From Enterobacteriaceae bacterium ESL0689 (GTDB lineage: Bacteria > Pseudomonadota > Gammaproteobacteria > Enterobacterales > Enterobacteriaceae), in contig JAQTIF010000001.1 of NCBI GenBank assembly GCA_029433525.1, forward strand, positions 1,240,001 to 1,304,000: DNA of 64,000 nt, written 5' to 3'. The position numbers and the translations under genes are program-made. The notes beneath the pieces were generated by a model. It saw only the letters and a program-made list of their open reading frames with translations. It was not told the DNA's origin and searched no databases. Numbering within the stretch: the stretch's first letter is position 1; each line of letters opens with the position of its first letter. Positions 11,898 through 21,251 of this stretch are shown here, piece by piece.

Positions 11898-14339
11898 TAG
11901 CAATCTGGCTTGTAGCTATTTCAGCTTGTCTCATGACTTCACGACGAGTTGCACGAGAAGAATCAAATGAATTGTTTTCACTATCTATCGGTTTTCCACT
12001 CTGCTCCCACGGATCAATCCACGTCAGCGGTTCCAGCGCATACTGATACGGATTCAGCCCTGGCGGGTCCTGGCTGATAAAGCGGCCGCATTCCGGATCG
12101 TAGTAGCGAAAACGATGATAGTGTAATCCGGTTTCTGCGTCATGGTATTGTCCCTGATAACGCAGCGGCTGGTGGATTTCCTCTCCGTTGCGGGCTCTTT
12201 CCTGCGCGGTGCAGCCCCTGGCCGTGGTAGTCGGCCCACCAGACGATATTGCCCTGAGCATCGGTCAGTTCACGCGGCAGGCCGGAGGCGTCGTTGTGAT
12301 ACCCGTATATCCGCGCCGCTTGTTTGTCCTCGCCCGTCCGGTGGGTGACCTGGGCCAGCGGGGCGAAGCCGTGCTCGTCTTCGTCAATCCACAAGTGGCT
12401 GCGCGGGTCGCTGATTTCGTTCAGCAGCCGGTCACCGTCCCAGATAAAGACCGTGACCCTGCTGGCGTCCTGTTTCCACGTCCGGCGGCCAGCCATAACG
12501 GTCATAGTCATACGTGGTGGTGCGACTAGAGCAGTCAGTGTGACGGGTGACCAGCCCGGCACTGTTATAAGTGAGACGCTGAATACCGGAAGCAGCGTCG
12601 CAAATCCGGGTCAGGTTGCCCTGGTCATCGTGGTTGTATTCGGTTATCCGTCCCGCTTCGTCCATCATGCGGATAAGATTACCGACAACATCATAGGTGA
12701 ACTCCTGTCTGCTGCCGTACATGTCAGTAATACTGCGTGGCAGGTTCCAGCGCGGGTGCCAGTCGAAGTCGGTGGTTTCACCGTCCGGGGCGATGATTTT
12801 CATCAGGTTGCCGCGTTCATCATAATAACAGCGGGTCAGCCGTCCGGCGGGGTCGGTCAGGCGCATTATCTGGCCGCGGGCGCTGCGCTGTATTCGTGTG
12901 CAGCCACCGCACGCATCGGTCAGGGCCAGCAGTTCATGGTTATCATCGAACTCATAGCGGGTGACTCTTCCCGGGGCATCGGTGACCGTGGTGCTGGCGG
13001 TGTCGTAACGGAAGTGCCACTCGCCACCCTGACTGTCGTAATGACGCAGTACCTTTCCCTGCGGGGTGTATTTATCATACTCATAGAAACAGGCCAGCTC
13101 GCCTGCCAGCCGGTGGGCCACCAGCATATGCTGCTGATAGCGAAACTCGCGCAGTACTGCTCCCTGGCCATTGCGCACCGCGATAAGGTCACCTTCCGGC
13201 GAGTAGTCATACTGGCACAGCCTGTCGGCGCTGAGCGGGTCGGAGGGATGAAAGACGCTGACCCCGGTGATACGTTCCACAGTGTCACCATTCGTCAGCG
13301 GCAGGGAGGAAAACTCGACCAGGAAGCGCCGTCCGGCACTGTCGGTTATCTGCTGCGGCTGATTCCGGTCGTTGTAGTCAATGGTCAGGCGATTTTCATT
13401 GCGGTCAGTGATTGCGGACAGCAGCCAGTGGTCTGGCCGGGGCTGATGGCTGAAGTGCCAGTGGCGGGATTCATCGGCGGCGCAGATGCAGACGGAGTCT
13501 TCCTGCGGGCGACTGACCTTCAGCTGTTCATAGCGGTTCATCACCGGCAGTTCGCCGGGTGGTGGACAGGGGAAACGGATGTCCCGGCCCTGTTCGTCAG
13601 CGAATATCAGCACATCATCCTGCTGGCGCACGCTCAGCGACAGCGGCAGAAACCAGCCCTGACCCAGCCAGCCGTTGCTGATTTCATCCGAGAAGTAGTA
13701 ACGCTGCCATGTCAGGGGTATCGCGGCCGGAAAGTCAAAGTCGTTATCCTCATCGCCATACAAGACCTTGATGCCCAGAATCGCGTTAACCGGGTGACCG
13801 GTCAGGGGCGACAGTGGCTCGGACGGGATTTTGCAGGGCTCGCTTTTGCGGCTGTTGCGACTCTGATGGCTGCCGCCCTTTTCACTGCCTGCTTTTTTGG
13901 CGCTGAGGGTATGACTGGCACTTTTTCCGGCTGCCCGGCTTTCAGCTTTTACCGCCGTCTTTTCTGCCTGGAGTGCGGTTTTCTCCACCGCTTTCACCGC
14001 GCTGGTTTTACCGAGCGCTTTATTAATCCGGGCGGCTATTTTTCCGGCTTTAAATACCCCGCCCGCGCCGGGAACAAAGTTGACCACGGCCGAGCTGGCT
14101 GACAGTGCCGCCTGGTCATATTCCCCTTCGGCGGTATAGATAACCGCGTTAACCCCATCGGCGAGAATGCCCACCACCGGTATCGCGCCGACGATATCGA
14201 GTCCGCTGTGCACCATCTCGCCCCACTCGGCTCACCAGTCGTTCTTCACTGGCGGATTAGCGCTGCCGCCGTCGACCGTGCCGAGCGGCGGCGGCACATA
14301 CTGCAGCTTACCGATGGTGTTGCCTTTGCGCATGACCAT
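11890..14339 (-). pseudogene. Decayed rhs (YD-repeat polymorphic toxin) gene
   Basis: Read on the minus strand, this is an Rhs-type protein broken by an in-frame TGA at 14232-14234 (codon 36 from an ATG at 14339) and by frame changes near 12480 and 12215. The first part has a hydrophobic segment (HSGLDIVGAIPVVGILADG), a PAAIPLTWQRYYFSD segment and YD repeats such as DPAGRLTRCYYDERGNL. The core end RYYDPECGRFISQDPPGLNP is in the last frame, followed by only about 45 residues of toxin tip (SSRATRREVMRQAEIATSQ). Intact Rhs proteins are usually 1200-1500 residues, so repeats have also been lost. No immunity gene follows. Confidence 0.9.
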
Positions 14340-14479
14340 TCCCTGTGCTGAAGTAAGGCGTGGATGATTGATTCAGAGAGTCTGAGTCTGCCACAGCGGA
14401 TAATTAATTGCTATTAAAATTAATAACCTATGAATGGAACAATTAACAGAATAATCGTTGTGGGTTTTGAGCTTATTCG

Positions 14480-14499
14480 GTGAGCGCTGATACGCTCAC
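14480..14499 (-). terminator. Hairpin downstream of fdhF
   Basis: GTGAGCG (14480-14486) pairs with CGCTCAC (14493-14499) around a six-base loop, about 20 bases past the fdhF stop on the minus strand. No T-run follows, so it is a weak candidate terminator for the uacT-fdhF transcript. Confidence 0.4.
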
Positions 14500-14519
14500 C
14501 TTTATCTGTCGGGGGAGGA

Positions 14520-16667
14520 TTATCCTGCGGCACTCTCACGCAGATGATTTTTCAGCTTGTTGTATTCATCAATAACATGCTGTTCGGCGGCACGTTGATC
14601 AGCAATGCGCTCAAGATTAACCGCGCAATACTTGTACTCCGGCGTTTTGGTGATTGGGCTCAGATTTTCTGTCACCAGCTCGTTACAGGCACCGATCCAC
14701 CACTGATAGGTCATATAGATGGCCCCCGGGTTAGGTCGATCGCTGATCTTCGCCCGGGTGATAACCCGGCCTTTGCGCGATTTAACCCATACCAGCTCTT
14801 CATCGCCAATGCCCAGTCGTTTAGCATCAGCGGTATTGATTTGCGCGTAGCCCGGTTCGTCGGCCAGTCTGGCCAGTGCGGCACAGTTACCCGTCATCGA
14901 ACGGCAGGAGTAGTGGCCCACTTCCCGCACGGTAGAGAGTACCATCGGATACTCATCGCTCAGTTTATCCAGCGGTGCCTGCCATTCGCAGGTGTAGAAC
15001 TGTGCCAGTCCATTTGGGGTCGCGAAACGATCGGCAAACAGGTATGACGTTCCCTGGTCAGCCTCCGATTCATCACGACACGGCCACTGTATGTAGCCCA
15101 GTTCGCCCATTTTTTCGTAGGTCGCACCCGTAAAATCCGGGCACAGCACACGCAGTTCATCCCAGATTTGTTGCGTATTGTCGTACTTCATCGGATATCC
15201 CATTCGGGTGGCGATCTCACAGATAATTTGCCAGTCGGTCTTGAGATCCCATTTCGGTTCTACGGCCTTAAAGAAGCGCTGAAAGCCACGATCGGCCGCG
15301 GTATAGACCCCTTCATGCTCACCCCATGAGGTCGCAGGCAGGATGACATCGGCCACCGCGGCGGTTTTGGTCATAAAAATATCCTGGACGATCACCAGAT
15401 CTATCGCTTCATAGGCTTGTCGTACGGCGGATAGCTCAGCATCGGTCTGCAGCGGATCTTCCCCCATAATGTATGCCGCCCGCAGTTCGCCTTGTGCAAC
15501 GTGATGCGGTAACTCAGTGATGCGAAATCCTGACTGTTCCGGCAGACGCTTCACCCCCCACGCTTTGGCAAACTTCTCCCGATTCTGGGCAAATTTGACA
15601 TATTGGTAGCCCGGATAGGTATCCGGCAGGGCGCCCATATCACAGGCACCCTGAACGTTGTTCTGACCGCGCACCGGATTGACACCAACATGAGCTTTGC
15701 CCAGATTACCGGTCAGGATCGCCAGGCTGGTAAGTGCGCGCACTGTTTCAACGCCCTGCCAGAATTGGGTCACTCCCATGCCCCACAGGATCGTCGCCGT
15801 TTTGGCGCCAGCATACATCCGCGCACACTCGCGGATCTGTCTGGCGCTGATACCGGTTATCGTTTCCATCGATTCAGGGGTGTAGTGTTCGACAATATCG
15901 CGGTAGGCGTCGAAACCTTCGGAACGACTGGCGATAAAGGATTTATCGTAGAGCTCTTCGGCGATAATGACATGGGCGATAGCATTGAGCAGCGCAACAT
16001 TAGTGCCATTTTTCAGCGCCAGATGCAGATCGGCAATACGCGCTGTTTCGGTTTTCCGCGGGTCGCAGACGATAATTTTCGCCCCATGTCGCTGAGCATT
16101 GAGAATATGATTCGCCACGATCGGGTGGGCATCTCCGGGGTTATAGCCGAAGATAAACACCAGATCGGTATTATCGATCTCAGTGATGGCGTTGCTCATC
16201 GCACCGTTACCGACCGACTGATGCAGACCTGCAACCGAGGGGCCGTGACAGACGCGGGCGCAGCAATCAACGTTATTGGTGCCAATAACTGCACGGGCAA
16301 ACTTCTGCATGATGTAGTTGGATTCGTTGCCGGTCGCCCGTGAAGATCCCGTGGTTTGAATCGCATCGGGGCCGTACTTTTTCTTGATGGCACTGAGGCG
16401 GGTTGCGACGTAATCCAGCGCCTCATCCCAGCTGACGGACTCCAGCCGACCTCCGCGCTGACGACGGATCATCGGTGTTTTCAGCCGCGGTGTGAGGATC
16501 TGCGGATCATCAATAAAATCCCAGCCATAATAGCCCTTCAGACAGAGCGTTCCCTGATTGTTTTTACCCATTGCGGCGTCGGCACGGGTAATTTTCCCCT
16601 CCTCCACGGTTAGCTGTATCTTACAGCCGGAAGCACAGTAGGGGCAGACGGTGATGACTTTATTCAT
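14520..16667 (-). CDS. fdhF: Formate dehydrogenase H, cysteine variant
   Basis: A molybdopterin formate dehydrogenase that oxidises formate to CO2 and passes electrons to ferredoxin-type partners. The product has 715 residues, equal to E. coli FdhF and closely similar throughout. The [4Fe-4S] ligands Cys8, Cys11, Cys15 and Cys42 are present. At residue 140, where E. coli FdhF uses selenocysteine (TGA), this gene has TGT (16248-16250), giving DCCARVCHGPSVAG; His141 is kept. It thus needs no selenium or SelABC. It lies downstream of uacT and a small ORF, opposite ygfT-ygfS. FdhF has been linked with YgfT/AegA in formate-dependent urate breakdown in E. coli, which fits this setting. Standard GTG/TGT codons exclude a sequencing-type stop. 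Confidence 0.95.
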   Translation of the reverse strand: MNKVITVCPYCASGCKIQLTVEEGKITRADAAMGKNNQGTLCLKGYYGWDFIDDPQILTPRLKTPMIRRQRGGRLESVSWDEALDYVATRLSAIKKKYGPDAIQTTGSSRATGNESNYIMQKFARAVIGTNNVDCCARVCHGPSVAGLHQSVGNGAMSNAITEIDNTDLVFIFGYNPGDAHPIVANHILNAQRHGAKIIVCDPRKTETARIADLHLALKNGTNVALLNAIAHVIIAEELYDKSFIASRSEGFDAYRDIVEHYTPESMETITGISARQIRECARMYAGAKTATILWGMGVTQFWQGVETVRALTSLAILTGNLGKAHVGVNPVRGQNNVQGACDMGALPDTYPGYQYVKFAQNREKFAKAWGVKRLPEQSGFRITELPHHVAQGELRAAYIMGEDPLQTDAELSAVRQAYEAIDLVIVQDIFMTKTAAVADVILPATSWGEHEGVYTAADRGFQRFFKAVEPKWDLKTDWQIICEIATRMGYPMKYDNTQQIWDELRVLCPDFTGATYEKMGELGYIQWPCRDESEADQGTSYLFADRFATPNGLAQFYTCEWQAPLDKLSDEYPMVLSTVREVGHYSCRSMTGNCAALARLADEPGYAQINTADAKRLGIGDEELVWVKSRKGRVITRAKISDRPNPGAIYMTYQWWIGACNELVTENLSPITKTPEYKYCAVNLERIADQRAAEQHVIDEYNKLKNHLRESAAG

Positions 16668-16692
16668 AACGATGTTCCTGATGAAATGAAAT

Positions 16693-16809
16693 TCAGAACA
16701 GCAGGGAGAAACTGAAACGACTGTTTAGCCCCAGCGCCACACCTTGCTGTACGGCAGGTATCGCCAGTAACAGCAGGGTGATCAGTGAAAACAGGCATCG
16801 GATGATCAT
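16693..16809 (-). CDS. 38-residue hydrophobic small protein between uacT and fdhF
   Basis: An ATG-TGA frame of 38 residues. AGGAGG lies 7-8 bases before the ATG, inside the last codons of uacT, an excellent ribosome binding site. The frame starts 3 bases after the uacT stop and ends 26 bases before fdhF. The product, beginning MIIRCLFSLITLLLLAIP, has one clear hydrophobic segment (about residues 5-20) followed by VQQGVALGLNSRFSFSLLF. It could be a single-pass membrane peptide or a short exported one. I do not recognise a family; coupling to uacT hints at a role with the transporter or FdhF, or simply at a leader that couples translation. Confidence 0.5.
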   Translation of the reverse strand: MIIRCLFSLITLLLLAIPAVQQGVALGLNSRFSFSLLF

Positions 16810-16811
16810 GA

Positions 16812-18284
16812 TTATCCCTCCTGGGCTTCTTCAGGGTATTTGTCTTTACGGACTTTACGCAGTAACAGCCACATCCTGACCGTTCTGACTGCCATATTGC
16901 GCGCCGCAGAACTGGGCGGTGCCGGATCAGGAACCGGTGATTCGTGGCTGATACGAAAAGGGACACTACCATTAAGGGTGAGATTAGCGACAATCGCTGT
17001 CAAGGTGCCAATCGTAATACCGCTATGCAGAAAGAGCTGGATCATGGGCGGAAACTGAATAAACAGGTTGGGCACCAGCACCGGCATCATGCCGAGGCCG
17101 AGGGTTAATGCCACCACCATGCCGTTATTATTATTGCGATAGTTGACCTGTCCCAGGGTTCGGATACCGGAAACCGCCACCATACCGAACATAACAATGC
17201 CCGCACCACCGAGGATCGGTTTCGGGATCAGCACCACCAGCGCCGCCATCCTCGCGAATACTCCCATCAGAATCAGAATGATACCGGAAATCGACACCAC
17301 AAAACGGCTGCGTACCCCGGTCAGGCCGATTAAGCCGACGTTCTGCGCGAAAGCGGCGTAGGGATAAAGGTTAAAAAAGCCGCAAATGGTTGTCGCGATA
17401 CCGCAGGTATTAAGACCGTTACGCAGCATTCTGGCATCGACCTTTTTGCCAACGATATCACCAGTGGCCATCATGGATGACATAGTTTCCACCATCACCA
17501 CCACCATCACCATCGAAAGCAGGGCGACCGGGATAATATGAAATTGCGGTTTCGCAAAAGGCATCAGGGTAGGCAGATGAAACCACGGTGTGGCGTTAAC
17601 CAGATGGAAATCCAGTGGCTTAAAGCACCCCCAGAGCACGGTGCCGATGATCAGGCCGATCAAGACCGCGGTATTTTTGATCACCCCGGAAGCAAAGGTG
17701 TAGATATTGAGAATAATCACCAGCGTCACTGCGGCCATTAGCAAGGCGAAGGGGGCACCAAATCCACTCATTTCACTGTTACCACCGCCGATCCAGCCCC
17801 CGGCGACCGGCATAATCGACATGCCGATCAGGGTAACGATGCTCCCCATCACCACTTTAGGAAAGAAGCGAATCAGCTTGCTAATCCACGGTGCGCAGCA
17901 AAGGATAAAAATACCGGAAACGATCACTGCGCCGGATATCCCACCGATACCATACTCCTTGCCAATCAGCACCATGGGGATCAGGGCGGCAAAAGTACAA
18001 CCCTGGATCAGCGGCAGACGACAGCCCAGCCACGACCCGACCCCCAGAGACTGCACAATGGTCGCTGCGCCGCAGATAAACAGATCGGCACTGATCAGTA
18101 AAATAATGTGTTCTGGTGGCAGTCCTACGGCATTACCGACCACTAAAGGAACGGCGACGGCACCCGCATACATCACCAGCACATGCTGTAATCCATAAAG
18201 AATCATCTGGCCAACGGGTAAGATCTCATCAACCGGTGCGGTTGACTTTTTGTTGCTTGAGCCAGAACGGGCGATCTCTTTCAT
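16812..18284 (-). CDS. Uric acid/xanthine permease, NCS2 (NAT) family, UacT-like
   Basis: A proton-coupled purine permease of the inner membrane with about 14 hydrophobic segments. The product has 490 residues. The start GLQHVLVMYAGAVAVPL and the C-terminal TVRMWLLLRKVRK resemble E. coli UacT (YgfU) more than XanQ or XanP. The NAT signature reads QNVGLIGLTGVRSR; E. coli UacT has Arg where this has Gly after Thr, and XanQ has Gly, so urate versus xanthine preference is open. ATG at 18284 is used; a GTG at 18287 lies at better distance from AGGAG and is also possible. It is divergent from ygfT and first of a likely uacT-sORF-fdhF transcript. Confidence 0.85.
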   Translation of the reverse strand: MKEIARSGSSNKKSTAPVDEILPVGQMILYGLQHVLVMYAGAVAVPLVVGNAVGLPPEHIILLISADLFICGAATIVQSLGVGSWLGCRLPLIQGCTFAALIPMVLIGKEYGIGGISGAVIVSGIFILCCAPWISKLIRFFPKVVMGSIVTLIGMSIMPVAGGWIGGGNSEMSGFGAPFALLMAAVTLVIILNIYTFASGVIKNTAVLIGLIIGTVLWGCFKPLDFHLVNATPWFHLPTLMPFAKPQFHIIPVALLSMVMVVVMVETMSSMMATGDIVGKKVDARMLRNGLNTCGIATTICGFFNLYPYAAFAQNVGLIGLTGVRSRFVVSISGIILILMGVFARMAALVVLIPKPILGGAGIVMFGMVAVSGIRTLGQVNYRNNNNGMVVALTLGLGMMPVLVPNLFIQFPPMIQLFLHSGITIGTLTAIVANLTLNGSVPFRISHESPVPDPAPPSSAARNMAVRTVRMWLLLRKVRKDKYPEEAQEG

Positions 18285-18413
18285 CACGTTGTTGTCTCCT
18301 GTACGACTTCACTCTTGATTACTCCGGTAAACAGAGTGGAAGTTACGATTCGAAGGCCACAGCCTCCCTGAACTGATACGATAATCAGCAAGTTGCGCGC
18401 ACAGAAAGTGATA

Positions 18414-18429
18414 TGCGTAAGTTGTGCCA
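18414..18429 (-). promoter_or_regulatory. Sigma54-type -24/-12 promoter for uacT-fdhF
   Basis: On the minus strand TGGCACAACTTACGCA has the -24 GG and -12 GC exactly 10 bases apart, and TGGCAC is the full -24 consensus. It lies about 130 bases before the uacT start. The activator YgeV is encoded in the same island. Confidence 0.55.
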
Positions 18430-18462
18430 GAAATAAGCCAATGGCTTACTGATGCGTCATAG

Positions 18463-18478
18463 TGTGAGATAAATCACG
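18463..18478. promoter_or_regulatory. CRP-like site between uacT and ygfT
   Basis: TGTGA, six bases, TCACG: one base from the CRP consensus TGTGA-N6-TCACA. It lies in the 504-base divergent region of uacT and ygfT, just upstream of the sigma54-type element for uacT. A nearby palindrome, TAAGCCA/TGGCTTA, lies around 18434-18448. The rest of this gap (to 18788) holds no convincing gene. Confidence 0.45.
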
Positions 18479-18788
18479 AGAAAAAAGGCGGGTTATCAGT
18501 GCGCCTGCGAGAACGCCTGAAGGCGTTAAAAGGGCGATATCACATTGAGAGGGGGAAGTCTCATTTTGGTATAACGCATGTCGCGTTTCATTATCAACAT
18601 GATGATCTGCCGCGCGCAATCACTAACGCTGTTCGCGATCGCTGCCAGTTCAGGGCCTTGCGCAGCGACCAGGGATCGGTTTTTTGACCTCGTCCGCAAA
18701 AATGACCATTCGGATCATACGACTAAAAAAAGTGCCCGATTATTGCATTACAGCCCTGAGTGAGCTACGGCATAACTAAGAGAAGCAA

Positions 18789-20732
18789 ATGAATAAATTT
18801 ATTATTGCTGATTCCGCAAACTGTATTGGCTGTCATGCCTGTGAAGTTGCCTGTGTCACCGCGCATCGTGGGGATAACTGGCCCGCTCAGCGCAGTGACT
18901 TTGCGCCACGCATTCACGTTTTTTTTGATCATGACGCCAGTAGTGCGACCACTTGTCGCCATTGTAATGATGCGCCTTGCGTCGGGGCCTGTCCGACACA
19001 GGCGTTGTTTTTTGCGAATAACAGTGTGCAGTTTAAAGCGGCGCTGTGTATTGGTTGTAAAAATTGCATCATCGCCTGTCCGTTTGGCGCGATTGAGATG
19101 GTGGCAAACGTTGATGACGCGCCACAGCTGGCGCAGAAATGCGATCTTTGCCGTCATCACCCTTCCGGCCAGCAGGCTTGTGTCGCCAGTTGCCCCACTC
19201 AGGCACTGCGCCTGATGGATGAGGCAGGCATCAGGCAACTGCGTCGCGAACGACAAATCCATGCCGCGCTGGAAAAACCACGCTCTGCGTTTCATGGCAC
19301 AAGGCGGCAAAGCCTGCTCAATAAGTCGCCGCGCGTCGGGGCGCAAAAAGAGGCGGCGGATACCCGCAGACAGCATTTCGCTGAAATTTATCAGCCGCTG
19401 AGCAGCAGTGCAGCCCGCTATGAAAGTGAACGCTGCCTTTATTGCGCACAGAAAGCGTGGTGCAACTGGACCTGCCCTCTGCATAACGCGATTCCGGATT
19501 TCATCCGCCTGGTACATGAGGGTGAGATTATCGCGGCGGCCGAATTATGCCATCGCAGCAGCTCCCTGCCTGAAATTTGTGGCCGTGTATGCCCGCAGGA
19601 TCGGTTATGTGAAGGAGCCTGTACGCTGAAAAAGGAGAAAGGGGGGGCGGTAGCCATTGGTAATCTCGAGCGCTATATCACCGATACCGCGCTGACGATG
19701 GGCTGGCAGCCGGTGGCGGGTGAGGTCAGCGCACGGCCGGAGCGGGTGGCGGTGATCGGTGCCGGTCCTGCGGGGCTGGGTTGCGCCGATATCCTCGCCC
19801 GTGCCGGTGTCCAGGTCGATGTCTTTGATCGTCATCCGGAAATCGGCGGCTTACTGACCTTTGGTATTCCACCGTTCAAACTGGATAAAAACGTGCTGGT
19901 GCGGCGGCGGGATATCTTCAGCAATATGGGTATTCGCTTTCATCTCAATCAGGAGATTGGCCGCGATGTGGCGTTTGACAGCCTGGTAAAAGAGTATGAC
20001 GCCGTGTTTCTTGGGGTCGGCACTTACCGCCTGATGTCTGCCGGACTGGCGGGGGAAGAGGCCCCCGGTGTAATTCAGGCGTTGCCGTTTCTGATTGCCA
20101 GTACCCGCCAGGTTATGGGGCTGGCAGAGAGTGCCGAATACCCGCTCATCGAGCTTAAAGGCAAACGGGTGGTGGTGCTGGGGGGCGGCGATACGGCGAT
20201 GGATTGTGTACGTACCGCAGTGCGCTATGGCGCTGAGAGTGTGACCTGTGCCTACCGTCGTGATGAGCAGAGTATGCCTGGCTCGAAAAAAGAGGTGATC
20301 AATGCGCGGGAAGAGGGCGTTAAATTTGAGTTTAATGTTCAGCCGCAGTGCATTCAACGCAACCGCGAGGGGCGGGTGAGCGCGGTGGCGATGATCCGCA
20401 CCCAGATGGGGGAACCCGGGCCGGATGGGCGGCGGCGTCCGCAGCCGATCGCCGATTCCGGTTTCGAACTGAAGGCCGATGTCCTGATTATGGCTTTTGG
20501 CTTTCAGGCTCATGAGATGCCGTGGCTGCAGGGCCATAACATCCAGCTTGACCGCTGGGGACAGATTATTACCGGTGGCAAAGGCCGTGGCACCACCCAA
20601 ACCAGTAACGACAAAGTCTATGCTGGGGGCGATGCGGTTACCGGTGCTGACCTTGTGGTCACCGCGATGGTGGCGGGACGTCAGGCAGCCAGTGAAATGC
20701 TGGCTCAGTTCAGGGCGAAGGAGGATGTATGA
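18789..20732 (+). CDS. ygfT: Ferredoxin/NADPH-type oxidoreductase YgfT (AegA family)
   Basis: A two-part protein of 647 residues. Residues 1-150 form a HydN-like ferredoxin with four CxxCxxC-type clusters (CIGCHACEVAC, CRHCNDAPCVGAC, CIGCKNCIIAC, CDLCRHHPSGQQACVASC). From about 200 onward it is a GltD-like flavoprotein with its own CxxC region (CLYCAQKAWCNWTCP), an FAD fold (VAVIGAGPAGLGCADI) and an NADPH fold (RVVVLGGGDTAMDCVRT). It matches E. coli YgfT closely; AegA is the paralogue and cannot be fully excluded. In E. coli, YgfT and AegA take part in formate-dependent urate degradation. The ygfS start overlaps its stop (ATGA). Confidence 0.9.
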   Translation: MNKFIIADSANCIGCHACEVACVTAHRGDNWPAQRSDFAPRIHVFFDHDASSATTCRHCNDAPCVGACPTQALFFANNSVQFKAALCIGCKNCIIACPFGAIEMVANVDDAPQLAQKCDLCRHHPSGQQACVASCPTQALRLMDEAGIRQLRRERQIHAALEKPRSAFHGTRRQSLLNKSPRVGAQKEAADTRRQHFAEIYQPLSSSAARYESERCLYCAQKAWCNWTCPLHNAIPDFIRLVHEGEIIAAAELCHRSSSLPEICGRVCPQDRLCEGACTLKKEKGGAVAIGNLERYITDTALTMGWQPVAGEVSARPERVAVIGAGPAGLGCADILARAGVQVDVFDRHPEIGGLLTFGIPPFKLDKNVLVRRRDIFSNMGIRFHLNQEIGRDVAFDSLVKEYDAVFLGVGTYRLMSAGLAGEEAPGVIQALPFLIASTRQVMGLAESAEYPLIELKGKRVVVLGGGDTAMDCVRTAVRYGAESVTCAYRRDEQSMPGSKKEVINAREEGVKFEFNVQPQCIQRNREGRVSAVAMIRTQMGEPGPDGRRRPQPIADSGFELKADVLIMAFGFQAHEMPWLQGHNIQLDRWGQIITGGKGRGTTQTSNDKVYAGGDAVTGADLVVTAMVAGRQAASEMLAQFRAKEDV

Positions 20733-21205
20733 CCAGTTTTATCGTAGCCAGTTCCCATGACTGCATCGGATGCCGCACCTGTGAAGTAGCCTGTGCGCTG
20801 GAACACGCCACAGCCGGAGCAGAGTTTTCTCCCCGGTTGAAGATGATGCGTCTTGCTGAGATCAGCGTACCGGTGATGTGTCATCAGTGTGAGAACGCCC
20901 CCTGTGTCGCTGCCTGCCCGGTTGGGGCACTCAGGATGGGCAATGAGCGGGTCGAAGCCAGTGCAGAACGCTGCATCGGTTGTCAGAGTTGTGTTGTTGC
21001 CTGTCCTTTTGGCACGATTTCCATCGTCGCCGACAGCGGCAAGACCCCGGTGATTGTCAAATGTGATCTCTGCGCGGATCGAGCAGGTGGCCCGGCTTGT
21101 GTTGATGTTTGTCCGACCGCCGCATTGCGTAAAATGACGGAAGAGCAGCTTAATGAACTGCAAAAACAGCGCAATATCGCGACAGCGAAACTACTGACAT
21201 TGTAA
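20729..21205 (+). CDS. ygfS: Four-cluster ferredoxin-like protein YgfS
   Basis: A 158-residue electron carrier with four [4Fe-4S] motifs: CIGCRTCEVAC, CHQCENAPCVAAC, CIGCQSCVVAC and CDLCADRAGGPACVDVC. It resembles YgfS and HydN, the proposed electron partners of YgfT and FdhF. Its start overlaps the ygfT stop by 4 bases, so the two are translationally coupled. No membrane segment or signal is seen, so it should act in the cytosol. The C-terminal tail is a short charged helix. Assignment as YgfS rather than HydN rests on coupling to ygfT. Confidence 0.87.
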   Translation: MTSFIVASSHDCIGCRTCEVACALEHATAGAEFSPRLKMMRLAEISVPVMCHQCENAPCVAACPVGALRMGNERVEASAERCIGCQSCVVACPFGTISIVADSGKTPVIVKCDLCADRAGGPACVDVCPTAALRKMTEEQLNELQKQRNIATAKLLTL

Positions 21206-21211
21206 CACCGT

Positions 21212-21245
21212 CACCCCGGCCAGCGCTGATGACCGGGGTGTTTTT
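21212..21245 (+). terminator. Rho-independent terminator after ygfT-ygfS
   Basis: CACCCCGG (21212-21219) pairs with CCGGGGTG (21233-21240) and is followed at once by TTTTT. It lies between the convergent ygfS and ssnA. Confidence 0.85.
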
Positions 21246-21251
21246 AGATTA

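Noticed and set aside
12324-14102. Long plus-strand open frame of nearly 600 codons
   Set aside because: It is antisense to the rhs coding frame, has no ribosome binding site and its translation resembles no family; the GC-rich rhs codons keep the opposite frame open.
14232-14234. In-frame TGA in the rhs gene as a selenocysteine codon
   Set aside because: The protein family has no selenocysteine, the gene is broken twice more by frame changes, and the repeats are shortened; a plain nonsense mutation is the simple reading.
18731-18750. Sigma54 promoter for ygfT (GTGCCCGATTATTGCA)
   Set aside because: The -12 TTGC is perfect but the -24 GG is TG, which is rarely tolerated; kept only as a weak possibility.
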